Shown piece by piece: positions 35,645-42,933 of a DNA stretch of 45,596 bases; the first letter of the stretch is position 1, and every line of letters begins with the position of its first letter. Position numbers and translations under genes: made by a program. The notes under the pieces were generated by a model, which worked only from the letters and a program-made list of their open reading frames with translations, was not told where the DNA came from and made no database searches. The DNA comes from Alphaproteobacteria bacterium. Its GTDB lineage: Bacteria; Pseudomonadota; Alphaproteobacteria; Rhodospirillales; Magnetospirillaceae. Where the stretch lies: NCBI GenBank assembly GCA_021325215.1, contig JAJPHO010000133.1:1-45596 (forward strand), written 5' to 3'.

Positions 35645-35658
35645 TTGAGCCGGATCAA
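35645..35658 (-). promoter_or_regulatory. FNR/FixK box of the lipoyl-like gene
   Basis: On the minus strand it reads TTGATCCGGCTCAA, one change from consensus. The centre lies 68 bp from the start codon at 35584 and the box overlaps the hemN stop codon. A clear -10 at the expected distance is not seen. Confidence 0.55.
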
Positions 35659-37004
35659 ATCGCCCGCGAATGGCGTATGCCATCGCGGTTCAGATAGCGG
35701 TCGAACGCCGCGCAGGCGGCCCGGACCAGGGGCCGCCCCTCTTCGGTCATGGTGATCCGGCGCCCGTCCCGGATGATCAGCCCATCGGCCTCCATGGGCG
35801 CCAGACTGGCGAGATCGCCATCGAACTGCGCCGGATCGGCATCCCACTCGGCGCACAGGGCATCGAGGTCGAGCGACAGATCGCACATCAGCCGTTCGAT
35901 CACCCCGCGGCGCAGCCGGTCCCCGTCATCCACGGCGATGCCGCGCGCCGTCGGCAATGTGCCGGCGCGAACCAGTTTCTTGTAGGCGGCGATATCCGTC
36001 TCGTTGCCGACATAGCCTTGCGGCAGCGATCCGATCCCCGAGGCCCCGAAAGCGATCAGGGTCTCCGCCGCGTCGGTGGTGTAGCCCTGGAAATTGCGGC
36101 GCAGGCGCCCTTCCGCCTGCGCGATCGCCAGCGGATCGGAGGCGGCGGCGAAATGATCGATGCCGATCTGCGCATAACCCGCGCCGGTCAATTGCCGGGT
36201 GGCGCTTTCATACTGAAGCCAGCGCTCCTCGAGTCCGGGCAGCGCCTCTTCGGGGATCATGCGCTGATGCTTCTTCATCCAGGGAACATGGGCGTAGCCG
36301 AACAGCGCGATCCGCTTCGGCGCGAGGCCGATGGCCAGATCGATGGTTTTCGTCAGGCTGCGAACGGTTTGATGCGGCAGACCATAGATCAGGTCGATAT
36401 TGATTTCGTCGATGCCCTCTTCGCGGAGCCAGCCGATCACTGCGGCGGTCACCTCGTAGGGCTGGACCCGGTTGATGAAGCGCTGCACCAACGGATCGAA
36501 GTCCTGCACGCCGATCGAGACGCGATTGACCCCGGCAGCCGCCATCGCCGCGATGTAAGCCCGGTCCGCGGTGCGAGGGTCGAGTTCGACGGCGATCGCG
36601 GCATCCGGAACGATGTCGAAGGTTGCCCTGAGCCTGTCCAGCGTGGCGGCGAAGTCACCGGGCGTCAGCACCGAGGGCGACCCCCCGCCAAGATGCACAT
36701 GGTCGACACTCATGCGCGCGGGCAGCCTGGCCGCGACGAGATCGACCTCGCGCCACAGGCACTCCAGATAATCGGCGATCGGATCGTAGCGCCTGGCGAT
36801 CTTGGTATGGCACCCGCAGAACCAGCACAGCTCGGCGCAATAGGCGATATGCAAGTACAGGGACAGCCTGCCCGCGGGAGCCAGATCTCCCAGCCACGCG
36901 GCATAGCGGTCGGCGCCTATGGACGGCGCGAAATGCGGAGCCGTCGGATAGGACGTATAACGCGGAACGCGAAGATCATATTTTGCGGCGAGTTCGGGAC
37001 GCAT
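35655..37004 (-). CDS. hemN: Oxygen-independent coproporphyrinogen III oxidase
   Basis: A 449-residue radical SAM enzyme that decarboxylates coproporphyrinogen III without oxygen in haem synthesis. The cluster motif YCAELCWFCGC (C-x3-C-x2-C-x-C) is near residues 60-70, HVHLGGGSPS near 113-122, and the N-terminal RYTSYPTAPHF is diagnostic of HemN. The start at 37004 gives the family-typical MRPELAAKYD; the frame runs on upstream through the promoter. A FixK box lies 72 bp before the start, consistent with anaerobic induction. Confidence 0.94.
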   Translation of the reverse strand: MRPELAAKYDLRVPRYTSYPTAPHFAPSIGADRYAAWLGDLAPAGRLSLYLHIAYCAELCWFCGCHTKIARRYDPIADYLECLWREVDLVAARLPARMSVDHVHLGGGSPSVLTPGDFAATLDRLRATFDIVPDAAIAVELDPRTADRAYIAAMAAAGVNRVSIGVQDFDPLVQRFINRVQPYEVTAAVIGWLREEGIDEINIDLIYGLPHQTVRSLTKTIDLAIGLAPKRIALFGYAHVPWMKKHQRMIPEEALPGLEERWLQYESATRQLTGAGYAQIGIDHFAAASDPLAIAQAEGRLRRNFQGYTTDAAETLIAFGASGIGSLPQGYVGNETDIAAYKKLVRAGTLPTARGIAVDDGDRLRRGVIERLMCDLSLDLDALCAEWDADPAQFDGDLASLAPMEADGLIIRDGRRITMTEEGRPLVRAACAAFDRYLNRDGIRHSRAI

Positions 37005-37068
37005 GGATCGATTACCGGCGCGGTGCAGTCGTGGCCCGAACCATATCGCCCTGCCGCGGACGGATTCC

Positions 37069-37082
37069 TTGATCCGCGTCAA
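37069..37082 (-). promoter_or_regulatory. FNR/FixK box of hemN
   Basis: On the minus strand it reads TTGACGCGGATCAA. TATGGT on the minus strand (37040-37045) lies 33 bp from the centre. FixK/FNR control of hemN is common in this class. Confidence 0.82.
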
Positions 37083-37113
37083 ATGGCCCAAATCGCCGCG
37101 ATCCGACGGGCGG

Positions 37114-39048
37114 TCAGGACTCCGTCTTGGCCGCCCGTCCGGTAGCGCGAAAGCCGATGATCAGCACCGCCAGCACCACCACCTGCCCGACCACGGTCTC
37201 CCAGGTCGGGAACAGGCCCAGCACCTCGAAGCGCGGCACGCCGGCGGCGGGGCGGATATCGACCAGCCCGGTCTCCTGCAGCGCGGCCAGGCCCTTGCCG
37301 GTCAGCACCACCGCCAGCACGGCGATCAGCAGCGAGCTGTAGGAGAAGAACTTGCCGATCGGCAGGCGGGCCGAATAGCGCAGCAGCAGCCAGGCGATCA
37401 GCAGCAGGCCGACGATGGCGGAGGCGGCGCCGCCGACGATGGCCAGATGGGCGCCCTGGCTCCACAAAGCGGCGTAGAACAGGATGGTCTCGAACACTTC
37501 GCGATAGACCACGATGAAGGCCAGCAGGAACAGGAACCACGAGGACCGCTTCGACAAAGCGTGGCTCATCTGTTCGCGGATATAGGCCGACCAGGCGTCG
37601 CCCTTGCTCTTGCCATGCATCCAGACGCCGACCGAGATCAGCACCAGGGCCGCCACCAGCGAGCCGAAGCCTTCGGTCAATTCGCGGCTGGCGCCCGAAA
37701 TGGCGATCAGCCAGGTCGCCACCGCCCAGGTGCCGCCGCCGGCCAGCAGCGCCACGACCCAGCCGCCATGGACATAGGTCAGCGCTTCGGAGCGGCCCGC
37801 CTTGCGCAGGAAGGCGATCATGGCGACCACGATCAGCAGCGCTTCCAGACCTTCGCGCAGCAGGATGGCGGAGGCGCCGGCGAAACTGGCGCCGGGGCTC
37901 GCTTCGCCCGGCCCGAGCGCGCGCTCGGCGGCGTCGAGCAGGGCCGAGATGCGCTCGGCCTGGTCCTGCAATTGGTCGATCGGCAGTCCCTGATTGATGG
38001 ACCCACGCAGGCCGCTCATGGCGCTTTCGACGCGGCGCATCAAAGCCTCGTCATGGGCGGTCAAAGCCGGCTCGACCGGCTCGAACCCGTCGAGATAGGC
38101 GGCCAAAGCGAGGTCCGCGGCGCGCGATTTCTCGCCGGCGCCATAGGCTTGCAGGCTTTCGGCCAGGCGCGCGCGGGCGACTTTGAGGCTGCTCGCCCCG
38201 CCCGCCGCCAGCGCTTCCGGATGACGGCGCAGATAGGCCATCAGCGCCTGGCCCTGATCCGCGCCGAAAATGGCTTCCAGCTGTTCGGCGGTGCCCTGGG
38301 TCAGCGCCTGCAGCGATGGCACGGCATTGCGGGCGCGCGGGTCCTCGCGCCAGATCTTTTCGCCCTGCTTGGCCATTTCTTCAGTGAAGGCAAAGCTGCC
38401 GGCCTGGAAAGCGAGCGCCCAGCGGTCTTCGTCGGACAGCTGCGCGAAGCTCGGCATCGGCGTGTCTTCGACGCCTTGGCCGATCACCTGATACAGGCCG
38501 AACAGGCTGCGCCGGCGGGCGCGGCTCATATCGGCGAAGGCGATCGGCGGCGGGTCGAGGGTCTTGGCGAGCGGACCGTCGCTCTTGCCGGTCTCGCCAT
38601 GGCAGCTGGCGCAATTTTCCTTGAACAATCTGGCGCCGTGGGCCGGATCGGGGACAGCGGCCGGGGCGACCGGGGTCGGATAGGCGGCCAGCAGATCGGC
38701 GGCCAGCTTATGGGCACGATTGGCGATTTCGGCGGGCACCGCCTTGCCGGCGATCGCCGTCTTCAGCGCCTCCGACTGGGTCAGCAGGTCCGCCTTGGCC
38801 GGACTGTCCGCCAGGCTTTCGAGCCGCTGATGCACATTCTCGGAGAACTCGTTCATTTCCGAAAATTCGGAATCGCTCTTGATCCTCCCGCCGTCATCGA
38901 CGGCGCCGGCATAATCGACGGCCAGATAATCGAGCAGCCGCCAGGCTATCTGGGCCGGGGGAGCGCTGTCAGCGGCACGGACGGAAGCGGAGGAGAACAG
39001 CAGGATCGCGGCCGCGAGGGCAGCGCAAAGCTTGAGGTGCTGGAACAT
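37114..39048 (-). CDS. Cytochrome c-FTR1 iron permease fusion
   Basis: A 644-residue protein. A signal peptide (about 1-25) is followed by a periplasmic region with a c-type haem site, ENCASCHG (C146, C149, H150), a long helical section to about 385, and then an FTR1-type permease with about seven membrane segments. The two iron-binding motifs REGLE (in ILLREGLEALLIV) and REVFE are present. The fusion suggests that the cytochrome accepts electrons from ferrous iron or helps its oxidation during transport. The start at 39048 has a Fur/Irr-like palindrome just upstream, so iron repression is likely. Confidence 0.9.
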   Translation of the reverse strand: MFQHLKLCAALAAAILLFSSASVRAADSAPPAQIAWRLLDYLAVDYAGAVDDGGRIKSDSEFSEMNEFSENVHQRLESLADSPAKADLLTQSEALKTAIAGKAVPAEIANRAHKLAADLLAAYPTPVAPAAVPDPAHGARLFKENCASCHGETGKSDGPLAKTLDPPPIAFADMSRARRRSLFGLYQVIGQGVEDTPMPSFAQLSDEDRWALAFQAGSFAFTEEMAKQGEKIWREDPRARNAVPSLQALTQGTAEQLEAIFGADQGQALMAYLRRHPEALAAGGASSLKVARARLAESLQAYGAGEKSRAADLALAAYLDGFEPVEPALTAHDEALMRRVESAMSGLRGSINQGLPIDQLQDQAERISALLDAAERALGPGEASPGASFAGASAILLREGLEALLIVVAMIAFLRKAGRSEALTYVHGGWVVALLAGGGTWAVATWLIAISGASRELTEGFGSLVAALVLISVGVWMHGKSKGDAWSAYIREQMSHALSKRSSWFLFLLAFIVVYREVFETILFYAALWSQGAHLAIVGGAASAIVGLLLIAWLLLRYSARLPIGKFFSYSSLLIAVLAVVLTGKGLAALQETGLVDIRPAAGVPRFEVLGLFPTWETVVGQVVVLAVLIIGFRATGRAAKTES

Positions 39049-39070
39049 GAACGGTTCGGGTCTCGCAATT

Positions 39071-39090
39071 GCGAATGATTATCTATAGCA
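39071..39090 (-). promoter_or_regulatory. Fur/Irr-like iron box before the FTR1 gene
   Basis: The minus strand reads GATAATCATTCGC (39083 to 39071), close to the GATAATCATTATC part of a Fur box, in an AT-rich stretch 23-42 bp before the start codon. Fur, Irr or another family member could bind; the irr gene is 3.4 kb away. Confidence 0.5.
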
Positions 39091-39176
39091 AGTCCCCAGG
39101 GAAAGGAAAGCTTATTGATCGGGCTTTAAGGAAAGGCTGCCATACTGAAATGGTGCTTTTCCCAGAGGAGCGACTG

Positions 39177-39671
39177 GTGACGCGGTTCCTAGCAGCGATT
39201 CTGATCCTGCCCGTTCTGTTGTCCGGGACGGTTCTCGCCGCGTCGGCGGCGAAAGCCGACCGCGTGCTGGTGCTGAAACACCGGCGGGAATTGCTGCTGA
39301 TGCACGGGAACAAGGTGCTGAGGACCTATCCGATCGCGCTCGGTTTCCACCCCGAGGGGCCCAAGCACCGGGAGGGTGACGGCCGCACGCCCGAAGGCAG
39401 CTATGTGATCGACGGGCGCCTGCCTGCCAGCCACTATCACCTGGCGCTGCACATATCCTATCCCAACGCCGTCGACCGGGCCCATGCCACCGCCCTGAGC
39501 GAGGAGCCGGGCGGCGCGATCATGATCCACGGCATGCCGTCCTGGTTCGGGCGCGACGATCTGCAATTCGCCGCCGACTGGACCAATGGCTGCATCGCCG
39601 TCAGCAATTCAGCCATTGAGGAGATCTGGCGTGCCGTCGATGACGGCACGGTGATCGAAATTCACCCCTGA
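39177..39671 (+). CDS. YkuD-type L,D-transpeptidase (YafK-like)
   Basis: A 164-residue exported protein with a signal peptide (about 1-27, ending SAAKA) and a YkuD domain. The active-site block has the histidine in IMIHGMPSW and the catalytic cysteine in TNGCIAVSNSAI; the usual SHGCIR is TNGCIA here. Such enzymes cross-link peptidoglycan or attach proteins to it. The GTG at 39177 follows AGAGGAG with six bases between; the frame extends to 39069 without a signal sequence. The last 63 bases overlap the convergent pseudo-receiver gene. Confidence 0.87.
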   Translation: MTRFLAAILILPVLLSGTVLAASAAKADRVLVLKHRRELLLMHGNKVLRTYPIALGFHPEGPKHREGDGRTPEGSYVIDGRLPASHYHLALHISYPNAVDRAHATALSEEPGGAIMIHGMPSWFGRDDLQFAADWTNGCIAVSNSAIEEIWRAVDDGTVIEIHP

Positions 39672-40616
39672 CATCACGCCGAGATTAGTGGCGAAGGCCT
39701 TGATGGTGGCGGCGATCGCATGCACGGTTTCGCTCACATTGGGATCGCCCAGCCCGGCCAGCCTGACCGCCTCGCTCAATTTTTTCAGCAATTCCACCGC
39801 CACCGGCAGCTGACGCATATGGGCCGGCGGGAAATTGCCCAGCAGATCGGTCAGCAGCACCATGCTGCTGGCGATCTCGGACAAATGAAACTGGGCGGAC
39901 TCGCGATGACACTCGCCCAGCATCACGCTCATCGAGCGCAGCCGCGCCAATTCCTTGCCGATCGGACCATCGAGGCGCTGCTGGAAATGGATCGCCACCC
40001 GATGGGCCGAGCGCGCCACCGCCAGGCAGCTGGTCTGCATGCGCAGCGTGTCGACCGCGGCCTTGCCCTTGCTGATCAGGGTTTCCAGGCGGAATTCCGA
40101 CGTACCGGCCAGCCGCGCCTGCAGCGTGTTGGGCGCCGGCATCGCGTCGTCGCTCTGGCCGGCGCGGGACGGACCGCGGCGCGTCGGGCCGACATAGGAA
40201 TTGGTGGCGACGAACGGCTTGCGGCCTTGGGCGAGAGCATGAACGCAGCCGGCGATGTCGGCCATCGACATCGGCTTGAGCGCAACCCGGTCGACGCCGG
40301 CATTCATCACCTGGCGGACATCGTCCAGGGTCGCCTCGGACATGGTCGCCACCACCAGGGTGAACGGATTGCGGCCGATGGTGCCATTCCTGATCTGTTG
40401 AACCAGACTGCAGAAATCGAGCCCCGGCAGATCGGTGCCGCAGATCACCACATCGACGATCTTGGTCTGCAGCAGCCAGATCAGCGACGTGCTGTCCTTG
40501 CAGATTTCGATGTTACGCAACCCGAGACGATAAAGAGCGGTCTGAAGTCCCCCGCGCAACGCGGGATGCGTTTCGCACAAGGCGACCCACACATCGCCTG
40601 TAACAGCCTGTTCCAT
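39609..40616 (-). CDS. Receiver-like protein without phospho-acceptor, helical C-terminus
   Basis: A 335-residue protein. The first about 125 residues have a receiver fold, with the conserved lysine in ALKPMSM and DLPGLD after strand 3, but the residue four before the proline, normally the phospho-aspartate, is glycine (G60), and the acidic pair near residue 14 reads CETH. It is probably a pseudo-receiver. The rest (about 165-335) is predicted helical and matches nothing I know. The start at 40616 is chosen because the fold begins there. It is next to an orphan double-Cache sensor, and both may act together. Confidence 0.75.
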   Translation of the reverse strand: MEQAVTGDVWVALCETHPALRGGLQTALYRLGLRNIEICKDSTSLIWLLQTKIVDVVICGTDLPGLDFCSLVQQIRNGTIGRNPFTLVVATMSEATLDDVRQVMNAGVDRVALKPMSMADIAGCVHALAQGRKPFVATNSYVGPTRRGPSRAGQSDDAMPAPNTLQARLAGTSEFRLETLISKGKAAVDTLRMQTSCLAVARSAHRVAIHFQQRLDGPIGKELARLRSMSVMLGECHRESAQFHLSEIASSMVLLTDLLGNFPPAHMRQLPVAVELLKKLSEAVRLAGLGDPNVSETVHAIAATIKAFATNLGVMSGVNFDHRAVIDGTPDLLNG

Positions 40617-40720
40617 AGTCACATGCCCCGATATGTCGGCAATGCCGTCGTCGGATGCTGCCGCGCGGTCCCCAACCACCGCGGAAGCCCCCTCTCCGGT
40701 TCCAGGCAATTTGCCACAAA

Positions 40721-40726
40721 ATTATA
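40721..40726 (-). promoter_or_regulatory. Candidate -10 element of the pseudo-receiver gene
   Basis: The minus strand reads TATAAT in an AT-rich island (40710-40736), about 105 bp before the start codon at 40616. No convincing -35 was seen. Confidence 0.45.
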
Positions 40727-40734
40727 TAAAAAAT

Positions 40735-40750
40735 TGTGACACGCGTCACT
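40735..40750 (-). promoter_or_regulatory. CRP-like palindrome 1
   Basis: TGTGA-N6-TCACT, with nine of ten half-site bases matching the CRP consensus TGTGA-N6-TCACA. It is next to the TATAAT element. Confidence 0.45.
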
Positions 40751-40786
40751 AGGAAGCGCAGAAATCCGCCATTCTGTCGTTAACAG

Positions 40787-40802
40787 TGTGACGGATTTCA
40801 CA
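40787..40802 (-). promoter_or_regulatory. CRP-like palindrome 2
   Basis: TGTGA-N6-TCACA is a perfect CRP half-site pair, 52 bp from the first one and just after the stop codon of the double-Cache gene. A Crp/Fnr-family protein with CRP specificity is the likely reader; none is encoded in this window. Confidence 0.5.
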
Positions 40803-40824
40803 TTAGGGCAGCTATCGAACTGAT

Positions 40825-41853
40825 TTAAATAGCTTCGTCTTTCAGAAGCAGGCGCACACGCCAGAAGCCAGCCAGGATCAACAAGCTGGTGAAGACGATC
40901 AGAAGCGTCAGCGTCCGCACCATGGCGCGGCTGGTTTCGGTGACATCGCGCAGCAGCACCACCTCGCCGATCGGCTTTTTCTGCAGGTCGATCAGCGGCC
41001 GCACCGATACTGCCAGGCTGCGCTTGCCGACCGGAACGATGGTGCTGCCGCCGTTGCTGGCCGGCTGGCCGTCCTCGATCAGCAGACCGATCTGGGTCGG
41101 GATGGTCGGCAAAGTGCGCGCCACCGACACGGCGCCGGACAGCTCGTCCCAATCGCCCTGGCCGCCGGCCTGGCGCTCGCCCTCTTCCCAGCGGTCGCGG
41201 TCGAGCATCTCTTTCTTGACCAGCAGAACAATGTCGAGCCCCATCACCCGGTGCACGGTATCGACCATCGGTCCGACGTCGCGGCCGATCTCGACGAAGC
41301 CGAGCAGCTTTCCGTCCGCATCGCGCCAGCCCGCGCTGACACGGAGCGTGACCACGCCGAACGCATTGAGATCGATGCCGTCGGCCTGGCCTTCATTCTC
41401 GGCGGCGTCGAACAGGCTGAGGCGGTCGACCACCTGGCCGCTCTTGCCGGCGCCGTCGAGACGCAGCAGCGGCGAGCGGTCGGGCCGGCTGAAATAGAGA
41501 TGGCTGATGCCGTGCTGATCGCGCAGATGGGCGAAGCCGGAGGCGACGCGGCGCTGCAGGGCATCGGCATCGCCCGAGGCCAGCGCCTTGACCAGCTGCG
41601 GGTCGTCCTGCAGCCCTTCCAGCACCACATGCAGCGAGGAAGCGGAATCGTCGATCTGCTGGCGCAGCAGCGCCTGGGCGCGGTCGGCATCCTTGACCAC
41701 GCGGCCGCCCCGGCTTTCCTCCTGATAGACGTAGGTCGCGGCAATGAACACCGCCAGCACCATCACCGGCACCAGAACCACGATCATCAGAACCTGCGCA
41801 CGCGCCTTGGCCCTACTCCCCACCTGCACCTTCCGCTCCCTTGTCCATTTCAT
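40825..41853 (-). CDS. Double-Cache-type membrane sensor without output domain
   Basis: A 342-residue protein with a membrane helix near 20-42, an extracytoplasmic domain (about 45-305) and a second helix near 313-333 followed by only a few residues. The outside domain resembles the double sensory domain of two-component kinases, with YFSRPDRSPLLRLD and SAGWRDADGKLLGFVEIG. No kinase, GGDEF or methyl-accepting domain follows, so signalling would need a partner. Its start overlaps the preceding gene by 41 bp; a GTG at 41832 is an alternative. The following pseudo-receiver gene is a possible partner, but a 208-bp gap separates them. Confidence 0.8.
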   Translation of the reverse strand: MKWTRERKVQVGSRAKARAQVLMIVVLVPVMVLAVFIAATYVYQEESRGGRVVKDADRAQALLRQQIDDSASSLHVVLEGLQDDPQLVKALASGDADALQRRVASGFAHLRDQHGISHLYFSRPDRSPLLRLDGAGKSGQVVDRLSLFDAAENEGQADGIDLNAFGVVTLRVSAGWRDADGKLLGFVEIGRDVGPMVDTVHRVMGLDIVLLVKKEMLDRDRWEEGERQAGGQGDWDELSGAVSVARTLPTIPTQIGLLIEDGQPASNGGSTIVPVGKRSLAVSVRPLIDLQKKPIGEVVLLRDVTETSRAMVRTLTLLIVFTSLLILAGFWRVRLLLKDEAI

Positions 41854-42382
41854 TTTTCTTGGTGTGCTGGGATCGCTCGCGCGATTTGTCCATCCACGAT
41901 TTCATGTCGTGCCAGCGGCGATCGCCCCAGGCCCGTCCCGCCCGCATGAAGGGCAGACGATATAAGATATCATGCGCCCACTGGGTCCACCGCAGCAAAA
42001 CCCGCTCGACCGCGACAAACCAGGGCCAGCGATGCAGGGAGGGACGGCATAGCTCGTAGAGCCGGGCCAGGAAGGCGACGCCGAAGGCCTCGCCGCCGAT
42101 GAACAGCAGGGTGCCGTGGATCACCTTGCCCATCGCGATCAGCCACAGCGCGCCCAGCTTGACGGGCAACATGATCAGCCAGGGCAGGACGAACAGAGGC
42201 AGAGCCAGGATCGGCGGCAGGCGGCGGATATGATCCTCGAGCCAGGCGATCGGCGCAAAGCGCGCGAAGGACCTCATGATGCCGCCGGTCAATGCCCAAA
42301 GCACCTCCTCGAACAGCACGAGGACCATGCCGAGAAGGGCTAGAAACCAACGTATAATCAGATGGATTCCCCGGACGAACAT
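41813..42382 (-). CDS. Conserved membrane protein of unknown function
   Basis: A 189-residue protein with about three hydrophobic segments (10-32, 55-75, 80-100) and a basic, charged C-terminal tail rich in arginine, lysine and glutamate. I do not recognise a family. It begins 24 bp after the irr stop codon and overlaps the double-Cache gene by 41 bp, so the three are probably one operon. No catalytic motif is apparent. Confidence 0.72.
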   Translation of the reverse strand: MFVRGIHLIIRWFLALLGMVLVLFEEVLWALTGGIMRSFARFAPIAWLEDHIRRLPPILALPLFVLPWLIMLPVKLGALWLIAMGKVIHGTLLFIGGEAFGVAFLARLYELCRPSLHRWPWFVAVERVLLRWTQWAHDILYRLPFMRAGRAWGDRRWHDMKSWMDKSRERSQHTKKNEMDKGAEGAGGE

Positions 42383-42406
42383 GGCCTGGAGAATACCATC
42401 GAATTG

Positions 42407-42826
42407 TTAATCGACGATGCGGACGATGACGTCCACACGGTGAATTTTGGTTCCCTCCGGGGTCGGCGGAAGCTGCGAGATCACCACGTCGGCGTCGGGA
42501 ATATCGATCAGCAGGCCACTCTTCTCATTGAAGAAGTGATGGTGGTCGGCGGTGTGGGTATCGAAATAGGAGCGCGTGGCATCGACCACCACTTCGCGCA
42601 GCAGCCCGACCTCGGTGAATTGGTGCAGGGTGTTGTAGATGGTGGCCAGCGAAACCGGCACGTCGGCCGCGATCGCTTCGCTGTGCAACCCTTCTGCGGT
42701 GACATGGCGGTCGCTGCCGGCGAACAGCAGGCGGGCCAGCCCCAGCCGCTGGCGCGTCGGACGGAGGCCGCAGGCACGCAGGCGATCGAGCACCTCGCGG
42801 TATGGCCGCTGACTGGAAATGTTCAT
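42407..42826 (-). CDS. irr: Irr-type Fur family iron response regulator
   Basis: A 139-residue Fur-family protein. The DNA-binding half has LRPTRQRLGLARLLF and SLATIYNTLHQFTEVGLL. The dimerisation half has HTADHHHFFNE with three histidines (95-97), the Irr hallmark for haem or metal binding, and lacks the C-terminal cysteine pairs of Fur and PerR. Irr coordinates iron uptake with haem synthesis in alphaproteobacteria. A FixK box lies 75 bp upstream with a good -10 (TAACAT). It is followed by two membrane protein genes. Confidence 0.88.
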   Translation of the reverse strand: MNISSQRPYREVLDRLRACGLRPTRQRLGLARLLFAGSDRHVTAEGLHSEAIAADVPVSLATIYNTLHQFTEVGLLREVVVDATRSYFDTHTADHHHFFNEKSGLLIDIPDADVVISQLPPTPEGTKIHRVDVIVRIVD

Positions 42827-42893
42827 GACCCCTGACCCCCTCGAACAGGTCTAATCTGTCCGAGGATGTTACCTGCGGAGGCCGCGGAATGCC

Positions 42894-42907
42894 TTGATCT
42901 GGGTCAA
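42894..42907 (-). promoter_or_regulatory. FNR/FixK box of irr
   Basis: On the minus strand it reads TTGACCCAGATCAA. TAACAT on the minus strand (42866-42871) is exactly 32 bp from the centre, and the irr start is 75 bp away. The site also lies 27 bp after the end of the flavin oxidoreductase gene. Confidence 0.72.
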
Positions 42908-42933
42908 TTCGATGACAATAGGCGGACGGGCGC

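Noticed and set aside
40619-41152. 177-residue open frame spanning the end of the double-Cache gene and the region before the pseudo-receiver
   Set aside because: It is rich in arginine and alanine, matches the out-of-frame reading of the sensor gene and has no domain signature.
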